The notes under the pieces: model-generated
What the model saw: the letters and a program-made list of their open reading frames with translations, nothing else
The model's database searches: none
Told to the model about the DNA's origin: nothing
Source: Neocallimastix lanati (nom. inval.)
Lineage: Eukaryota; Neocallimastigomycota; Neocallimastigomycetes; Neocallimastigales; Neocallimastigaceae
Reading direction: 5' to 3'
Assembly (NCBI GenBank): GCA_016946835.1
Contig: JACVTC010000037.1
Coordinates: forward strand, 367,501 to 431,500
DNA: 64,000 bases
Shown here: piece by piece, positions 40,776 to 54,061 of the stretch
How positions within the stretch are numbered: the first letter of the stretch is position 1
How the letters are laid out: each line of letters opens with the position of its first letter
Program-made: the position numbers and the translations under genes

Positions 40776-40784
40776 TATAAAAAG
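40776..40784 (+). promoter_or_regulatory. Candidate TATA box of the GH3 gene
   Basis: TATAAAAAG about 100 bp before the ATG, with an A-rich leader after it. Chance matches are common in such AT-rich DNA. Confidence 0.35.
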
Positions 40785-40881
40785 TCAAACTTTCTTTTTA
40801 AAAATTTAATCATTAAAAATTAAAAAAAAAAAAAATAATATTAATATAACAAAACAATATATAGAAAAAAAGTAATACAAA

Positions 40882-43494
40882 ATGAAGTTCTATAATTTAA
40901 TTGCGTGTGCGTTAGTTTTTTTAAATTTAGTTCTAGCTAATCCAGTTAATAGAAAATGTAAATATTATATTATCTGATAATAATTTCATTTTTTTTAATA
41001 TTATAATTTTTTTTTTTACTAATATTCTTTTAATCTTATTCTCTTATCATTTTAAGGTTACGTTAAAAATAAATCAGATAAATCTACTGATAATTCTAAT
41101 AATATGAATCCATATGAAATTGAACATATCAATACTTTGGATAACTATTTATCAGAATGTACTGTTTTATTAAGAAAAAATGGTGATTTCCCAATCGGTG
41201 ACACCATTAAGAAAATTCATTTATATGGTAATGGTGTTAGAAAAACTATAAAGGGTGGTACAGGTTCTGGTGATGTAAATTCTCGTTCATTCGATACTAT
41301 TGAACAAGCTTTCACTAAAGCAGGTTTCGAAATTTTAACTAAAGATTTCTTAGATAAATATGATAAAGTTTATGATGAAGCTAAAGTTGAATTTAAAGAT
41401 AAATTATTGAAAGAAAATCCAGATAATCCAATGGCTAACATGGGTGTTGTTATGCCTGAACCGGAATACGATCTTCCATATGATAAGGAAGGTGATCTTG
41501 CTCTATATGTTTTAGCAAGAATTTCAGGTGAAGGTAGTGATAGAAAACCTGTTAAAGGTGACGTCTATCTTACGGATACTGAAAGAAAAATGATTTTAGA
41601 TTTAGCTAAAGGTTTCAAAAAGTTTATGCTTGTTTTAAATACTGGTGGTGCTGTTGATTTATCTGGTCTTGATGAAGTTGAAAATATTTTAATTTTATCT
41701 CAACTTGGTGTCAACACATCAAAAACTTTAGTCGATATCATTACTGGTAAGAAATATCCATCGGGTAAACTTACTACTACTTGGACTAAATTCGAAGACT
41801 ATCCATCTAATGATAATTTTGGAGACAATGATGATACTGATTATAAAGAAGGTGTCTATGTTGGTTATCGTTATTTCGATACATTAGATGTTGATGTCAT
41901 GTATCCATTTGGTTTTGGTTTAGGTTACACCGATTTTAAATTTGATATTAAGTCTGCGAAATTGAGTGGAGAAAAGTTTGAAGTTAAAGCATCAGTTACT
42001 AATATTGGTAAATACAAGGGTAAAGAAGTTTTAGAACTTTATTTATCTAAGCCAGGTACTACTATCGATGAACCATATCAAATTTTAGTTAACTTTGCTA
42101 AATCTAAGGAATTAAGTCCAAATAAGAAAGATGATCTTAAATTAAGTTTCAAATTATCTGATTTTGCTAGTTATGACTCTAAGACTGCCACTTATTTCCT
42201 AGATAAAGGTGATTATGTCGTTCGTATTGGTAATTCTAGTAGAAATACTAAACCATGTGGTATCATTAAGGTTGATAAGAGAATTAATGTTAGAAAAGTT
42301 GAAAACAAAATGGGTAAACCTGAATTTAAAGATCTTGTTCCAGAAAATAAAAGAAAACAAGAGGATTTAAGTAAAGTTAATGTATTCCCTCTAAAGGCCA
42401 ATGCTATTAAGCAACAAGTTATTAAATATAATAATAAGAAATATGAAATTTCTGACGCTGTTAAAGCTTTATCGGATGAAGAAAAAGCTAAATTAGTTAT
42501 TGGTGCTTTCCAAGATGGTCCAGCTAGCATTATTGGAGCTGCATCTATTACAGCAGCAGGAGCAGCTGGTGAAACTGCAAGAGTTGCTGATTTAAAACCA
42601 GTAGTTATGGCTGATGGTCCAGCTGGATTAAGACTTGCTAAAGATTATTTCATAGATGAGTATGGAGCTCATTCTACTGAAGGTTCTTTCCCTCCTTCCA
42701 TGTTAGAATTCTTCCCTGAAGAAACTAGAGCTTACCTTGAATCACTCTCTCCAAAGCCACCAAAGAATGCTAAGATTTATCATCAATATACTACTGCTAT
42801 TCCAATTGGCACAGCAATTGCTCAAAGTTGGAACAGCAAATTTGCTGAACTTTGTGGTGATATTGTTGGAAGTGAAATGGAGATTTTCAAAATTCAATTA
42901 TGGCTAGCTCCAGCTTTAAATATTCATAGAAATATCTTATGTGGTAGAAACTTTGAATATTATTCTGAAGATCCATTGATTAGTGGTGCTTTCGCTTCCT
43001 CTATAACTAAAAGTGTTCAAAAGCACAACAATACATTTGTTACTATTAAACACTTTGCTGCTAATAACCAAGAAACCAATCGTTATCTTAACAGTAGTAA
43101 TGTTTCCGAAAGAGCTTTAAGAGAAATTTATTTAAAGGGCTTTGAAATTGCAATTAAGAATTCTCATCCAAAAGCTATTATGACATCTTATAATTTAATT
43201 AATGGAATTCATACTAGTGAAAGTAAAGAATTAACTTCAGATATTTTAAGAAATGAACTTGGATTCGATGGAATTGTTATGACTGATTGGGTAATGAACA
43301 TGAGTGGTGATAACAAATATCCAAATCCAACAGCTTATAAGGTTATTAAAGCTACAGGAGATATATATATGCCAGGATCTAAAGCTGATTATGAAAATAT
43401 TCTTAATGCTTTAAAAGAAGGAAGTTTAAGTATGGAAGAATTAGAAATTAGTGCATCTAGAATCTATAATTTAGCTAAAGAATTTGAAAATTAA
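40882..43494 (+). CDS. Secreted GH3 beta-glucosidase, reversed domain order
   Basis: Glycoside hydrolase family 3; hydrolyses terminal beta-D-glucosyl (or xylosyl) residues from cello-oligosaccharides outside the cell. Exon 1 (40882-40957) encodes a signal peptide (core LIACALVFLNLVLA) and ends inside codon 26. A 99-bp intron follows, and exon 2 (41057-43494) carries the rest; total 837 aa. The GH3 C-type domain comes first (about 50-250; GNGVRKTIKGGTGSGD), then a fibronectin-III-like part (about 290-430; PFGFGLGYTDF), then the catalytic barrel (about 495-837). The barrel has DGPAGLR (D545), KHFAANNQETNR (K690, H691) and MTDWV with the expected nucleophile D769. This reversed order is known from Ruminococcus and Butyrivibrio enzymes, suggesting transfer from rumen bacteria. 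No dockerin or CBM is seen, so it is likely a free enzyme. Substrate preference cannot be read from sequence. Confidence 0.93.
40958..41056 (+). other. Spliceosomal intron of the GH3 gene
   Basis: Donor GTAAAT, branch site TACTAAT at 41017-41023, acceptor TAAG at 41053-41056; 99 bp. Splicing restores one frame from the signal peptide into the ORF at 41059. Without splicing the signal-peptide frame hits stops. Confidence 0.85.
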
Positions 43495-44988
43495 ATAAAA
43501 AATATAATTAAAAATTTTTTTAAAGAAGAAATTTAAATATATAGAAAAACACTAAATTTAAATTATATGATTTAAAAAAAAAATTAAAAAAAGGAATCTA
43601 CTAAAACTTAATATTATTATATAAATTTATAAAAAAAAAAAAAAAATGTAATTAAAAAAATGTAAAAATATATAAAAATATAAAATATATAAAATTATGT
43701 AAAATAAATAAAAAATATGAAAGAATTAATAAAATTATGAAATATATAAATAAACAATAAATGATATATAACTTGTATTGTTTTTTATAGTTTATATAAT
43801 TTAAAATATATATGTATAATAAAAATTAATATAAAAGACATTTTTTGAAACATTTCAATTTATTTAGTATTCTCAAACCTTAATTATTATGTTAAGAATT
43901 TTGTTTTTTTAAAATAAAACTTAATTAATAATAATTATAATATTTTTCAATATTTCATAAATTTCCTAAATATTTGATGGTGATTTATTTTTTTAATTAT
44001 GAAATTAATTTTAAAAATATTGATAATCTTAAAAATTTTCCTGTTGTCCTAATATAATTTACATAAAAGATATTAGAATAACAGGAAATCTATCTATGAA
44101 CATATAAAAATATATTAAATTTTATAAAATTAATAAAAAAAAAATTTTTTTTTATTTAATTAAAAATAGTACAACATGCAATAAATAAATATTTATCAAT
44201 AATAAATAGATAAATATTAATAAAAATAAATAAATTATTATGAAATACTCAAAATTATATATATTTTATCATATTAATAATTATTCAAGATAACTAGTAA
44301 TAAATAATAAACTAATTTAGGTTAATAATATATAGAAAGATAAAATAAATACTTTTAATAAAAATAAAATAAACTTAATTATATAAATACTTTTTATTAT
44401 CTAAAAATATAAATGAATACTTCTTTTAAAATTTATATATTGAATATTGAATAAGAGTCTTTTAATTATAATAATTTTTAAAATGCAATTTATTAATATA
44501 TCACATATTTAAAAAAAAATTAAACTAATGATTTTTTGTTTTAAAATATTTTTAAAAGCAATATTATAATTTACTTTTTTAATTTTTTACATATTGGAAT
44601 TAATTTATTGAAAATATATATATATATTTTTTATTGCAATGTACTAATAACTGCATATAATCTTAATATAATATGTATTTCTCCTTTTATCTTAATTTAC
44701 AATATATTTATAAATTATATATACAGCATTATTTTTTATTGTTTTAATTTTGTTTATGTTTATACTAAACAAAAGAAATATATTTAGATAAAATAAAATA
44801 AATAAAAATATTATTATAAATTAGAATTCCATATTAAATAATTAAAATATGGTATTAATTAAGGAATTTGAGCTTTATAAAGTAATATTTATTTTTTTTT
44901 ATTCATTACTTAATATTAAAATTTTATATTACATATTTAAAAATAAAACAATTTGTGTAATATCCTAATCCTCAAAAATATTTTAAAA
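43495..44988. other. AT-rich intergenic DNA
   Basis: No gene seen. Just after the GH3 stop there are A-rich words that could serve polyadenylation (AATAAAAAAT at the stop). Confidence 0.55.
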
Positions 44989-45238
44989 GGGAGAGTTGCA
45001 TTTCCCCAAGTTGCATTTCCCCAAGTTGCTTTTCGCCAGGTTGCATTTCGACAAATAGAGTATTGATATAAATAAATGAATAAATAAATAAATATTAATT
45101 CAAAATAATTTTTTTTAAAATTGTTTTTATTCGATATTAATAATATTTAATTTTATTTATTTATTTATTTATTTAATAATTTTCAATTTGGCGAAAAGCA
45201 ACCTGGCGAAATGCAATTTGGCGAAATGCCCCACACCC
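44989..45238. mobile_element. Foldback / MITE-like element with minisatellite arms
   Basis: Two inverted arms of about 51 bp (44989-45052 and 45186-45238) can pair to form a long hairpin. Each arm is itself a tandem array of a 15-bp unit close to GTTGCATTTCGCCAA: four units at left, at least three at right. Arms start GGGAGAG and GGGTGTG (right arm read in reverse). The ~135-bp middle is AT-rich and also partly self-complementary (AAATAAATAAAT against ATTTATTTATTT). No ORF. No clear target-site duplication in the AT-rich flanks. GC content of the arms is far above that of their surroundings. Confidence 0.65.
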
Positions 45239-45514
45239 AAATATTAATATTTAAAAGAATAATTACCTATATGATATAATTATGTATATAAATTTAGTTT
45301 TTTCAAAAACAATTTAAAAATTTCTTTCTATTAATATTTATTTACTATAGATTATTGAAGAAAAATGAATCAAAAATATATATGTATTAACTAATTTTAT
45401 TATATTAGCCAATTCAATATTATCATTTCTTTTAATTTTTTAAAATGATTATTTAAATTATTTGAAATATATAAATAAATTTTTTAAATATAAACAAATT
45501 ATTAAAATAGTACA

Positions 45515-45549
<35 letters not shown>

Positions 45550-46486
45550 CAATAAGATATTATTTAATTTATAGATGACTATTTTAAAAATATTTATGAC
45601 TCAATATAATAAGTAAATAATGTATTTAATTTGTTTAGTTTAAACTTTTTTTATATTCATTCTTTTTTATTTATTTATTTATTTAGCAACCAAGAATAAA
45701 ATGTACTAATTAGTAAAATAATTTAGTGTTGAATATAATTAATTATTACGTAGTTATATATGTAATATATGTAATACTAATTTTTGTTTTTATATGATAA
45801 ATAATAAGAAATAAATAATAAATAATAAATAATTATGTTGTAATAAAATAAATATTACTCATTTTATATGATCATAAAGATTTAATAAATATATTTAAAA
45901 AAAAATAATAATTAATTATAAATACCATGATATATTATGTTTTATATATTATAAATTATTATAGATATATGATTTCTCAGTATTAATTATATTAGAAAAT
46001 AATAATAATAATAATAAAAGAACTTTATTTCATATAAATTTATATTTAATTTAAAAACTAATCAAAATAATTAATAAAAAAAAAAAAAAAAAAAAAAACA
46101 GATAAAAATTATTGGTACAATATTTTTAATTTATTTTTTAATATAAAGAAAATTCCAATATGTAAAAAAGAAGAAATATATTTCGGAAAAAAAAAATATA
46201 TATATTTCATTTAAAAAATTTAAAAAATTATTTATATTTAATTCCATTAATATAATGTAAATATATAAAGGTATTTAAATAATATTAATGAAATATTTTT
46301 TTTTTTACTTTTTAATAATGATACTTATTTAATTAGAAATAATTAAAAGAATATTTTTTTAAAAATAAAAATTGCAATATTTATTTTTTTTTTTTGCATT
46401 TTATATTAAAATTATAATTATCTTTTATGAATAAACATAAAAAAAAAATAAAATAAAATAAGAAATTCGATTTAAATAAAAAATTA

Positions 46487-46521
<35 letters not shown>

Positions 46522-47844
46522 TTATAACTTATATGAATTTTAATTAATTAAAAAAAAATTATATAAATAATATAAATATTTTTTTATTAGATTATAAATT
46601 AATTAAATCAAGTTTTATTAAAAAATTTATTTTAATGAAAAATTTTTAAATTTATGATTATAAATATATATAGATTTTTTATTTTTAATTACTTAATAAT
46701 AAATATACTAAATTATAATTATAAAAATAAAAATAAAGAATAATTATATAAATAAATAATAATATTTTTTATTTTAATTAAAATGTTCATTCGAATTTTT
46801 TTTTCTTTTTAATAGAAAATATATATAGTTTTACTTTTAAAGTTTTTTCTATTTTTTTCTCTTATTTTGTAATTCATTTTCTTTTAGAAATTGATGGACC
46901 ATTTGTATATCTTTTATATATAAATTTATCATTTAATTTTCTTTTAGAATTTGATGTGTTACTTGTTTTCACTTAGAAATTGTTATACCATATGTTTTTC
47001 TTTTGTAAATTTGAATAATACATAATTTAATTATTATATAATGTTAATTTAAAAATGAATGTATTTAAATATAATATTTTGATTTTTGATCCACTTTTGA
47101 TATAATTTTCAAAAAAATAAAATAAATCATTTTTTTCAATGGAAAAATTATTAAAATCTTTATTTTTCGTATTTATGAAACAACTGTTACAAGTAAATCA
47201 AAAAAAGTATAATTAAATTTTTTAAAAAATGGAAAAAAAAAACTTTTTTAGTTCTAAAAGATAAACTTTAATAATTATAAAAATTTATGATTAATGATAC
47301 ATTAAAATATTTGATATATCTGAATTTAAATATACAATTTGATACAATTTAATTTTAATTTATAATTTCATAATGTAATACTATAATTATTATATTATAT
47401 TATATAATTATTAATAATGTATTATTATATTATTATTAATCATATATTTTTAATATTTTATTTTTATGTATATTAAGAAATTAAAAATTTTAATGATCAT
47501 ATACTAATATGATAATGTGTTATTAAAAGTTTTTTAAAATGAATTATTAAATAAAAATTATAATTTATGTATTATTAATAACTTTTTAAATATATATTTT
47601 ATTATTGTTATATAAATTATAATCAAATTCACTGTACTATTATTAAATAAAATAAAAATTATTGATTTCTTTTCTTCATAATTCCTATTATAATTTATAT
47701 CAAAAAATTAAAATAAAAATTAAGTATAATTAATATTATTTTCTGTTTTATTTCTTTCAATTGAATAATATTCATAAATACATTTTGAATTAGTATTAAT
47801 AAAATTATTTAATTATAATTTGAAAGGTTGTAAAAAAATTTATT
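45239..47844. other. AT-rich intergenic DNA
   Basis: No gene seen. The 46790-47130 part (words TTCTTTTAGAAATTGAT and TTTTGATTTTTGATCCAC) recurs in diverged form at about 50040-50260 and 51210-51520, so it belongs to a local repeat family. Confidence 0.5.
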
Positions 47845-48204
47845 AAATACATATATATTTATGTATAAGTTTTAAAACACAAATGTGAATACATGTATAT
47901 ATAAAAACTTATTTTAATTGAGTTTTAAAAAGTTTTTATAAAATATATAATTGTATCTCTTAAAAAAGTACTATTAATAAATCTTTAGAGTTTAATCATA
48001 TTGTTTTAATAAACATATAATATATATATAAATATATTTATTATTTATATATCATTAAATCAATTAATTCATTGTACAAATAGACTTAAATTTAATAGTG
48101 ATATCAATTATTTAATAATAAAATTTACAATATAACTGCTATTTTCCTTATATTTTTATTCTGTATTTTAATATAGTTTTATTATATGATATTAATTATT
48201 TTGA
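47845..48204 (+). repeat. Direct duplication, unit A (360 bp)
   Basis: It matches 52881-53235 over its whole length. Shared blocks include GTTTTAAAACACAAATGTG, TTTAGAGTTTAATCATATT and AATAGTGATATCAATTATTT. Small indels and substitutions separate the copies, which lie about 5.03 kb apart in the same orientation. No gene follows unit A, unlike unit B. Confidence 0.85.
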
Positions 48205-51200
48205 ATAGTTGTTGAAAAAAAAAACATAAATTATAAAAAGATGTAAATTTTGTTATGTTATTCTAATTGGATCAATTTCATAATAAATAAATTATAAATT
48301 GTTTGTAAAATTTTTAAAAAGAGTTTTTTTTCTTATTATTATTATTTTTTTTTTTTTGCTTTATTGTATTTAGCATTTTTTTTATTAGTTAGGTTGTTTG
48401 AATATATAATTATATAAAAAATAAATAATTAATTAATTATATATTTATGTATAATGAGTTAAATTCTAATTCTTTGAGAAAGAACCATTTTACAACTTAT
48501 TTAAAAATATAATAATATATTTAATTACTTATTTAGTAATAATTAATAAAAAATATCAAACTAAATATTATTTATAAATTTAGTGAATTTCTTTTTATTG
48601 CTTAACACACAATATAAATTTTTATATTAACTTTTATTAATTAAATTAAAACTCATAGCCTTTTTTTTCCAAACTAGAAGTTCACTTTTTTTTTTACATT
48701 ATTTTTTTAAATTATTTTATATAATTCATATATTTTAAAATATTAAAGTTTGACTAATAATACATCTTTAGTATTTTTTTTTTAGAATTGAATAGAATTT
48801 ATTTATTAATTTTTATTTAAAAAATACATAAAAATTGAAAAGGAATTACATGAACTTTTATATTAATATTAAAAAACAATATTATGAGCTTTATGGACGA
48901 AAGGTCATTTTCAATACAAAAATATAATAAATAAAAATTTATTATCCAAAATATTATTTTATATTCATTAGAATTTTATTATTCTTTAAGTAATTAAATA
49001 ATTAATTATTTCATTAGTAATTAAAAATTTATTATATTATTTAATTAAAAATAAGAAAGTATTTAATCTTATTAATACTTGGTATTATATTTAATCTAAA
49101 CTTTTATATTTATAATAAATTTTATTAATTAATAATTTTAATCTAAAAATAATAAATAATAAATTATAATATTATAATTGTTATTAGTAAATATAAAAAA
49201 AAAAAATAATATCAAGTAATTATAATCATTTTGTAATAAAACGATAATTCGTTTTATATACAAAAAAATTATACTATATATGCATTTTTTATATAATATA
49301 TATTCATTAATTTGGTTTAATTATAATTAATACGATACATTATATTATTCATAATATCCTTTTTCATATAATTTCTTCTTGAATAAAAAAACATATATTT
49401 TTAAAATTTTAATTATATATTATTAATTGTATTAATATAATGTTCATAAATAAAATATAAAGTTTATAATAGTAATGAATTGATACAATATTAAGAAATT
49501 ATATGAAATAATATATAAATTAAGTATTATTTTTTTTTAATACTTAATGATAATTATTTAATTTTTTTTATAATACTTATTGATAATTATTTTATTAAGA
49601 TTATTAATGGACATTTTTCAAAAAAAATATTAATATTTACTTTTTTATATTTTATATTAAATTATTAATCAATCAAATTTTATATAAATATAAACAATAC
49701 AAAATATTATAATTTTATATATTCAAAACTAAAACTAAAAAAAAAAAAAATATAATAATAATAAATATATAAATACGTAATTAATTTTTGGTTAAAATTT
49801 TAATAGATTATTAATTTTTATTGGAAAAATAATTTATAATATCAAATTTTGTTTCAAACATAATTTAATCAGATACGTAATATTAATAATAGCAATTAAT
49901 AATACTGGTTTATAATAAAAATAAATAAATAATAATAATAATAATATTAAACATTTAATCAATAACTTATATTTTTTTATATTATTTAAAATGTTTGTTT
50001 TGTATATTTTTTTTTTATTTTATTGATATTCATATAATTTTTTTTTTCTTTTAAATAAACTTTTCTTTATTTTGTGATTTTTTTTTTCTTTTAGAAATTG
50101 ATATACTATTTTTTTCTTTTGAAAAATTGAATATATAAATTAATATTATATATTATCAATATAAAAAAATATATATATATATTAATAATTAATATTTTGA
50201 TTTTTAGTCCACTTAAGATGTTTAAAATTTTAGAATATTCTATATTTTTAAAAAGAAAATAAATTAATTTTTTTTATATATTTGATCTATTAATAAAAAA
50301 AAAAAAAAAAATGGAATATTTATTTTATGAAACAATAATTATAATTTAAAGTTTGAATTTTATGTAAATTTTACATGAAATATACTATTCATTTTATTAT
50401 TGGATCTATTTTTTTATAATATTTAATATAATAAACTTTTTAATAAATGATTACATTTTCCAAAATATCTAAATATAACATTTATTAATATTTTCATATA
50501 TATACTACATCTTATTTTTATGTAAAAGTTCTAAAATTTAAATTTTTTATTGTAATTTTTATTTAATATTATTTTATTATTCATTTTTTTTTGTTTTTTA
50601 TTAATATATTTTACAATCAATTTTAAGAATTAAATTTAATAATGTCTGTATTTTAAGGATTTATAGTAATTATAATTACAATAAGGTATTATTATTTCAT
50701 GGTTTTAAATATATTTATATTTTTATAACTGATTGTATATAATTGTATATATATTTTTTATCCATTTATATAGATTTTTCCATTAAATAAGTCATTCCTG
50801 TTATAGTTTTATTATTTTCATTTTTCATTTTTATAAAAAAAAAACTTGAAAATGATACAAATTAAAATAATATTTTTCAGAGTTCCATGTTGTAGTGTAA
50901 TTTCATATTTAACTTGATTTAATATCAGTGAAATTTATAGATTTATGCTTGATTTTTCTTATATAATTACTAATTTATCTATATATAATATTTATATTTA
51001 TTAATAAAAAAAAGCTTATAAATTTTAAGAATAATAAAATTTATAAATTGAAATTATTATTTTTTTAATTAATTTAATTATTAATTTATGTTTAAATGTA
51101 TTTTTTAATATATAGAAAATTCCAATATTATTTCCAATAAAAAAAAAAAATAAATATAAAAATAAATAATTTATGGTTAATATATTCAATATATTTTATA

Positions 51201-51296
51201 TATATATTTTTATTTTAATTAAAATATTCTCTTTGAATTTTTTAATAGAAAATTGTATTTTTTTCTTTAAAATTTTTTTTGTATTGTTTTTTGTAT

Positions 51297-51335
<39 letters not shown>

Positions 51336-52743
51336 TTATTTTATTTCTTTTCTTTTAAAATATAAATACCTCTTGTTTTACTTTTATAATATTAGATAAT
51401 AAGTGAATTTAATATCAATTTAAAAAATGATATATATATATAATATTTAATATTCAAAATTTACAATCAATTTTTGATTTATTTTTTAAAAAAATAAAAA
51501 AAAATTTTAGAATATACATCTTTTTATAAATATGAAATCATTGCTAGACCTTTGGAAATCTAACAAAAAATATAATTTTTAATTTTAAAAAAAATTTTTT
51601 TTATTCTTATTTGAATAGATTAACTTTAATAATTATAAAAATTATTATTAATTTTATATTACATGAATTCAATAATAATTTATTAAAAAAAATTTCAAGT
51701 TTTTTCCTTTGATTATCATTTTAATTTTTACTATATTTGTTAAATTTATATCATTATTTTTTATTTTATATTTTAAAAAATATATATATATATATATTTT
51801 TGTTAAATTTATTAAAAATGTCTCATTATATATATATAGAGCTAAATTTATTTAAAATAGAAATTTATTCAATAGAATATGAATCTAATATAAAAAAATA
51901 AAAAAAAAAAAAAAAAAAAAGAAATAAATAATTAATAGATAATCAATATTTATTATTTTTAAATATATATTATTTTTTATACTAAATAAATATTATTTAA
52001 ATAAATACATGTAAATTAAAACATGAATAATTATTATATAATTTATTATATTTATTATATTTAATTAATGTCCTGTTTATTATACAATTTTTTTTTATTT
52101 AATAAACTTTATAAAATAGTATTTTAAAAGAAGCATTAAAGGAATAAAGAATCTATTCTTAGAATACTAAGAATTAAAGAATTATAGAAAAGTAATGTTT
52201 ATTAATACTTTTTAATTTATATTATATTCGAAGGATTTTGAATAAATCATTATAAATATGTTTTAATTAATTTTTTTTTTTTTTTTGATTTCTTTTTATT
52301 ATTACAACATTTTTTATTATTAATATTGTTTTAATAGTAATATTAAAAACTGAATATTAATATCAAACTTTTTAATTAATAATATATTTTATTTAAATAA
52401 TATACTAACATATATTGTATTATTAGGATTCATTATAATTAATTAGGATTGTTATAAGATATAATATATTTCATTAATATAAATATTTTTGAAATTGATT
52501 GCTTATATATTTTATCCATTTATTGGTTTTTTTTTATCAATAAGTTATTCTTATTATAGTTATATTATTTTCATTTTTCATTTTATTTTAAAAAAAAAAA
52601 TTTGAAAATGAAACAAGTTAAAATAGAATTGATTTTAAAATTTATATTAATTATAAATGTTTGTGTTGGAATTTAAATATATAATTTCTAATTTATAGTT
52701 ATACACTTATATAATTTATTAATTAGGTATTATTAATATTATT

Positions 52744-52789
<46 letters not shown>

Positions 52790-52880
52790 TTTGTATTTAG
52801 TAAATATTAAAAAATAATATTCGTAAAAAAAAAATTATAATTTGAAAAATTTTATTATAATGATCTATGGGCTTCATATA
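48205..52880. other. AT-rich intergenic DNA with diverged repeats
   Basis: No gene seen. About 50735-50875 and 52495-52632 form another diverged direct repeat pair (words TTTTATCCATTTAT, AATAAGT, TATTTTCATTTTTCATTTT and TTGAAAATGA). A long T run is at 52749-52784. The 51173-51358 frame is Phe-only and rejected. Confidence 0.5.
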
Positions 52881-53235
52881 AAATACATGCATTTATGTAT
52901 GAGTTTTAAAACACAAATGTGAATACATGTATATATAATACTTATTTTAATTGAGCTTTAAAAAGTTTATAGTAAATATAATTGTATCTTTTAAAAAAAA
53001 AGTACTATAAAAAATTCTTTAGAGTTTAATCATATTATTTTTATATACATACAATATATATATATATATATATTTATAATTTACATTAAATAAATTAACT
53101 CACTGCAAAAATAAACATAAATTTAATAGTGATATCAATTATTTAATAATAAAATTTACAACATAATTGCTATTTTCTTTATACTTTTATTCTATATTTT
53201 AATATATTCTTATTATATTATATTAATTATTTTAG
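52881..53235 (+). repeat. Direct duplication, unit B, upstream of the CAP gene
   Basis: Counterpart of 47845-48204. It ends about 300 bp before the CAP gene start and so may include part of its upstream regulatory region. Confidence 0.85.
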
Positions 53236-53361
53236 CTTTTATTATTTATATTATTATACTGATATTTGTCTTTAATTTAATTATTAATTTTTAATTATTT
53301 ATATATACATACTTGATAATAATATAGAATTTCTATTAGAGTAAATAAAAACAAAAAAAAA

Positions 53362-53369
53362 TATAAATA
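53362..53369 (+). promoter_or_regulatory. Candidate TATA box of the CAP gene
   Basis: TATAAATA about 168 bp before the ATG, in a slightly less AT-biased stretch. Weak evidence in AT-rich DNA. Confidence 0.35.
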
Positions 53370-53536
53370 GAAGTAAAGCGAATATAAGTTTTAAAAATCA
53401 AAAAAAAAAAAATTTAAAAAAAACAAAAAAAATATAAAAATAAAAATAAAAATATTAAAAATAAAAAATAAAAAATAAAAAGGAATAATAATACTAATAA
53501 TAATTATAATAATAATTATAATATTAATAATAAAAA

Positions 53537-54061
53537 ATGAAATTCATTTTTTTTGTTCTCCTTTCTATCTTTGCTTTAATTTCTACCGCTAATGGAGCAG
53601 TTGTTAAAAGAAGTGGTTTGACTAATAATGAAAAGAACACTTTATTAAAACTCCATACTACAACTCGTAAAGCTGTCAAGGCCTCAAATATGAAGAATAT
53701 TGTATGGGATAATAATATCGCCAAAGAAGCTCAAGCTTATGCATCTAAATGTGTATATAATGGCATTAAATTTGTTCATGCTAGTAACAGAAATGGTCAT
53801 GGTGAAAATTTAGCTTGGGGAACTTACGATGATGTTTCTAGATATTATAAATTATGGGATAAAGAAAGATCTGATTTTGAAAAAGCTGGCGTTAGAACTA
53901 AATTCAAGGGTGGTAGTTATGGACATTATTCCCAAATTGTTTGGGCAGATAATACTAAAATAGGTTGTGGTTATCAATATTGCAGTAATGCTTCCAGATA
54001 TCTTTTAGTTTGTAGATATTTAACTGGTAATATTATTGATAAAACTGTATATAAATTATAA
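53537..54061 (+). CDS. Secreted CAP/SCP (PR-1-like) family protein
   Basis: 174 aa. Residues 1-20 are a signal peptide (FIFFVLLSIFALISTANG), with a KR at 24-25 that could be a Kex2-type site. The remainder is one CAP domain: LH at 39-40 with the first cavity His, HGENLAWG (88-95) with its Glu, GHYSQIVW (129-136, the CAP1 signature) with the second His, KIGCGYQYC (141-149), and LLVCRY (156-161). The Cys at 72, 144, 149 and 159 fit disulphides. CAP proteins of fungi bind sterols or lipids; the role in gut fungi is not established. Single exon, of typical single-domain length, with an A-rich sequence before the ATG. No cellulose-binding module or dockerin. The repeat unit at 52881-53235 lies just upstream. 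Confidence 0.92.
   Translation: MKFIFFVLLSIFALISTANGAVVKRSGLTNNEKNTLLKLHTTTRKAVKASNMKNIVWDNNIAKEAQAYASKCVYNGIKFVHASNRNGHGENLAWGTYDDVSRYYKLWDKERSDFEKAGVRTKFKGGSYGHYSQIVWADNTKIGCGYQYCSNASRYLLVCRYLTGNIIDKTVYKL

Noticed and set aside
42213-42530. Minus-strand 105-codon frame within GH3
   Set aside because: Shadow of the conserved GH3 coding strand.
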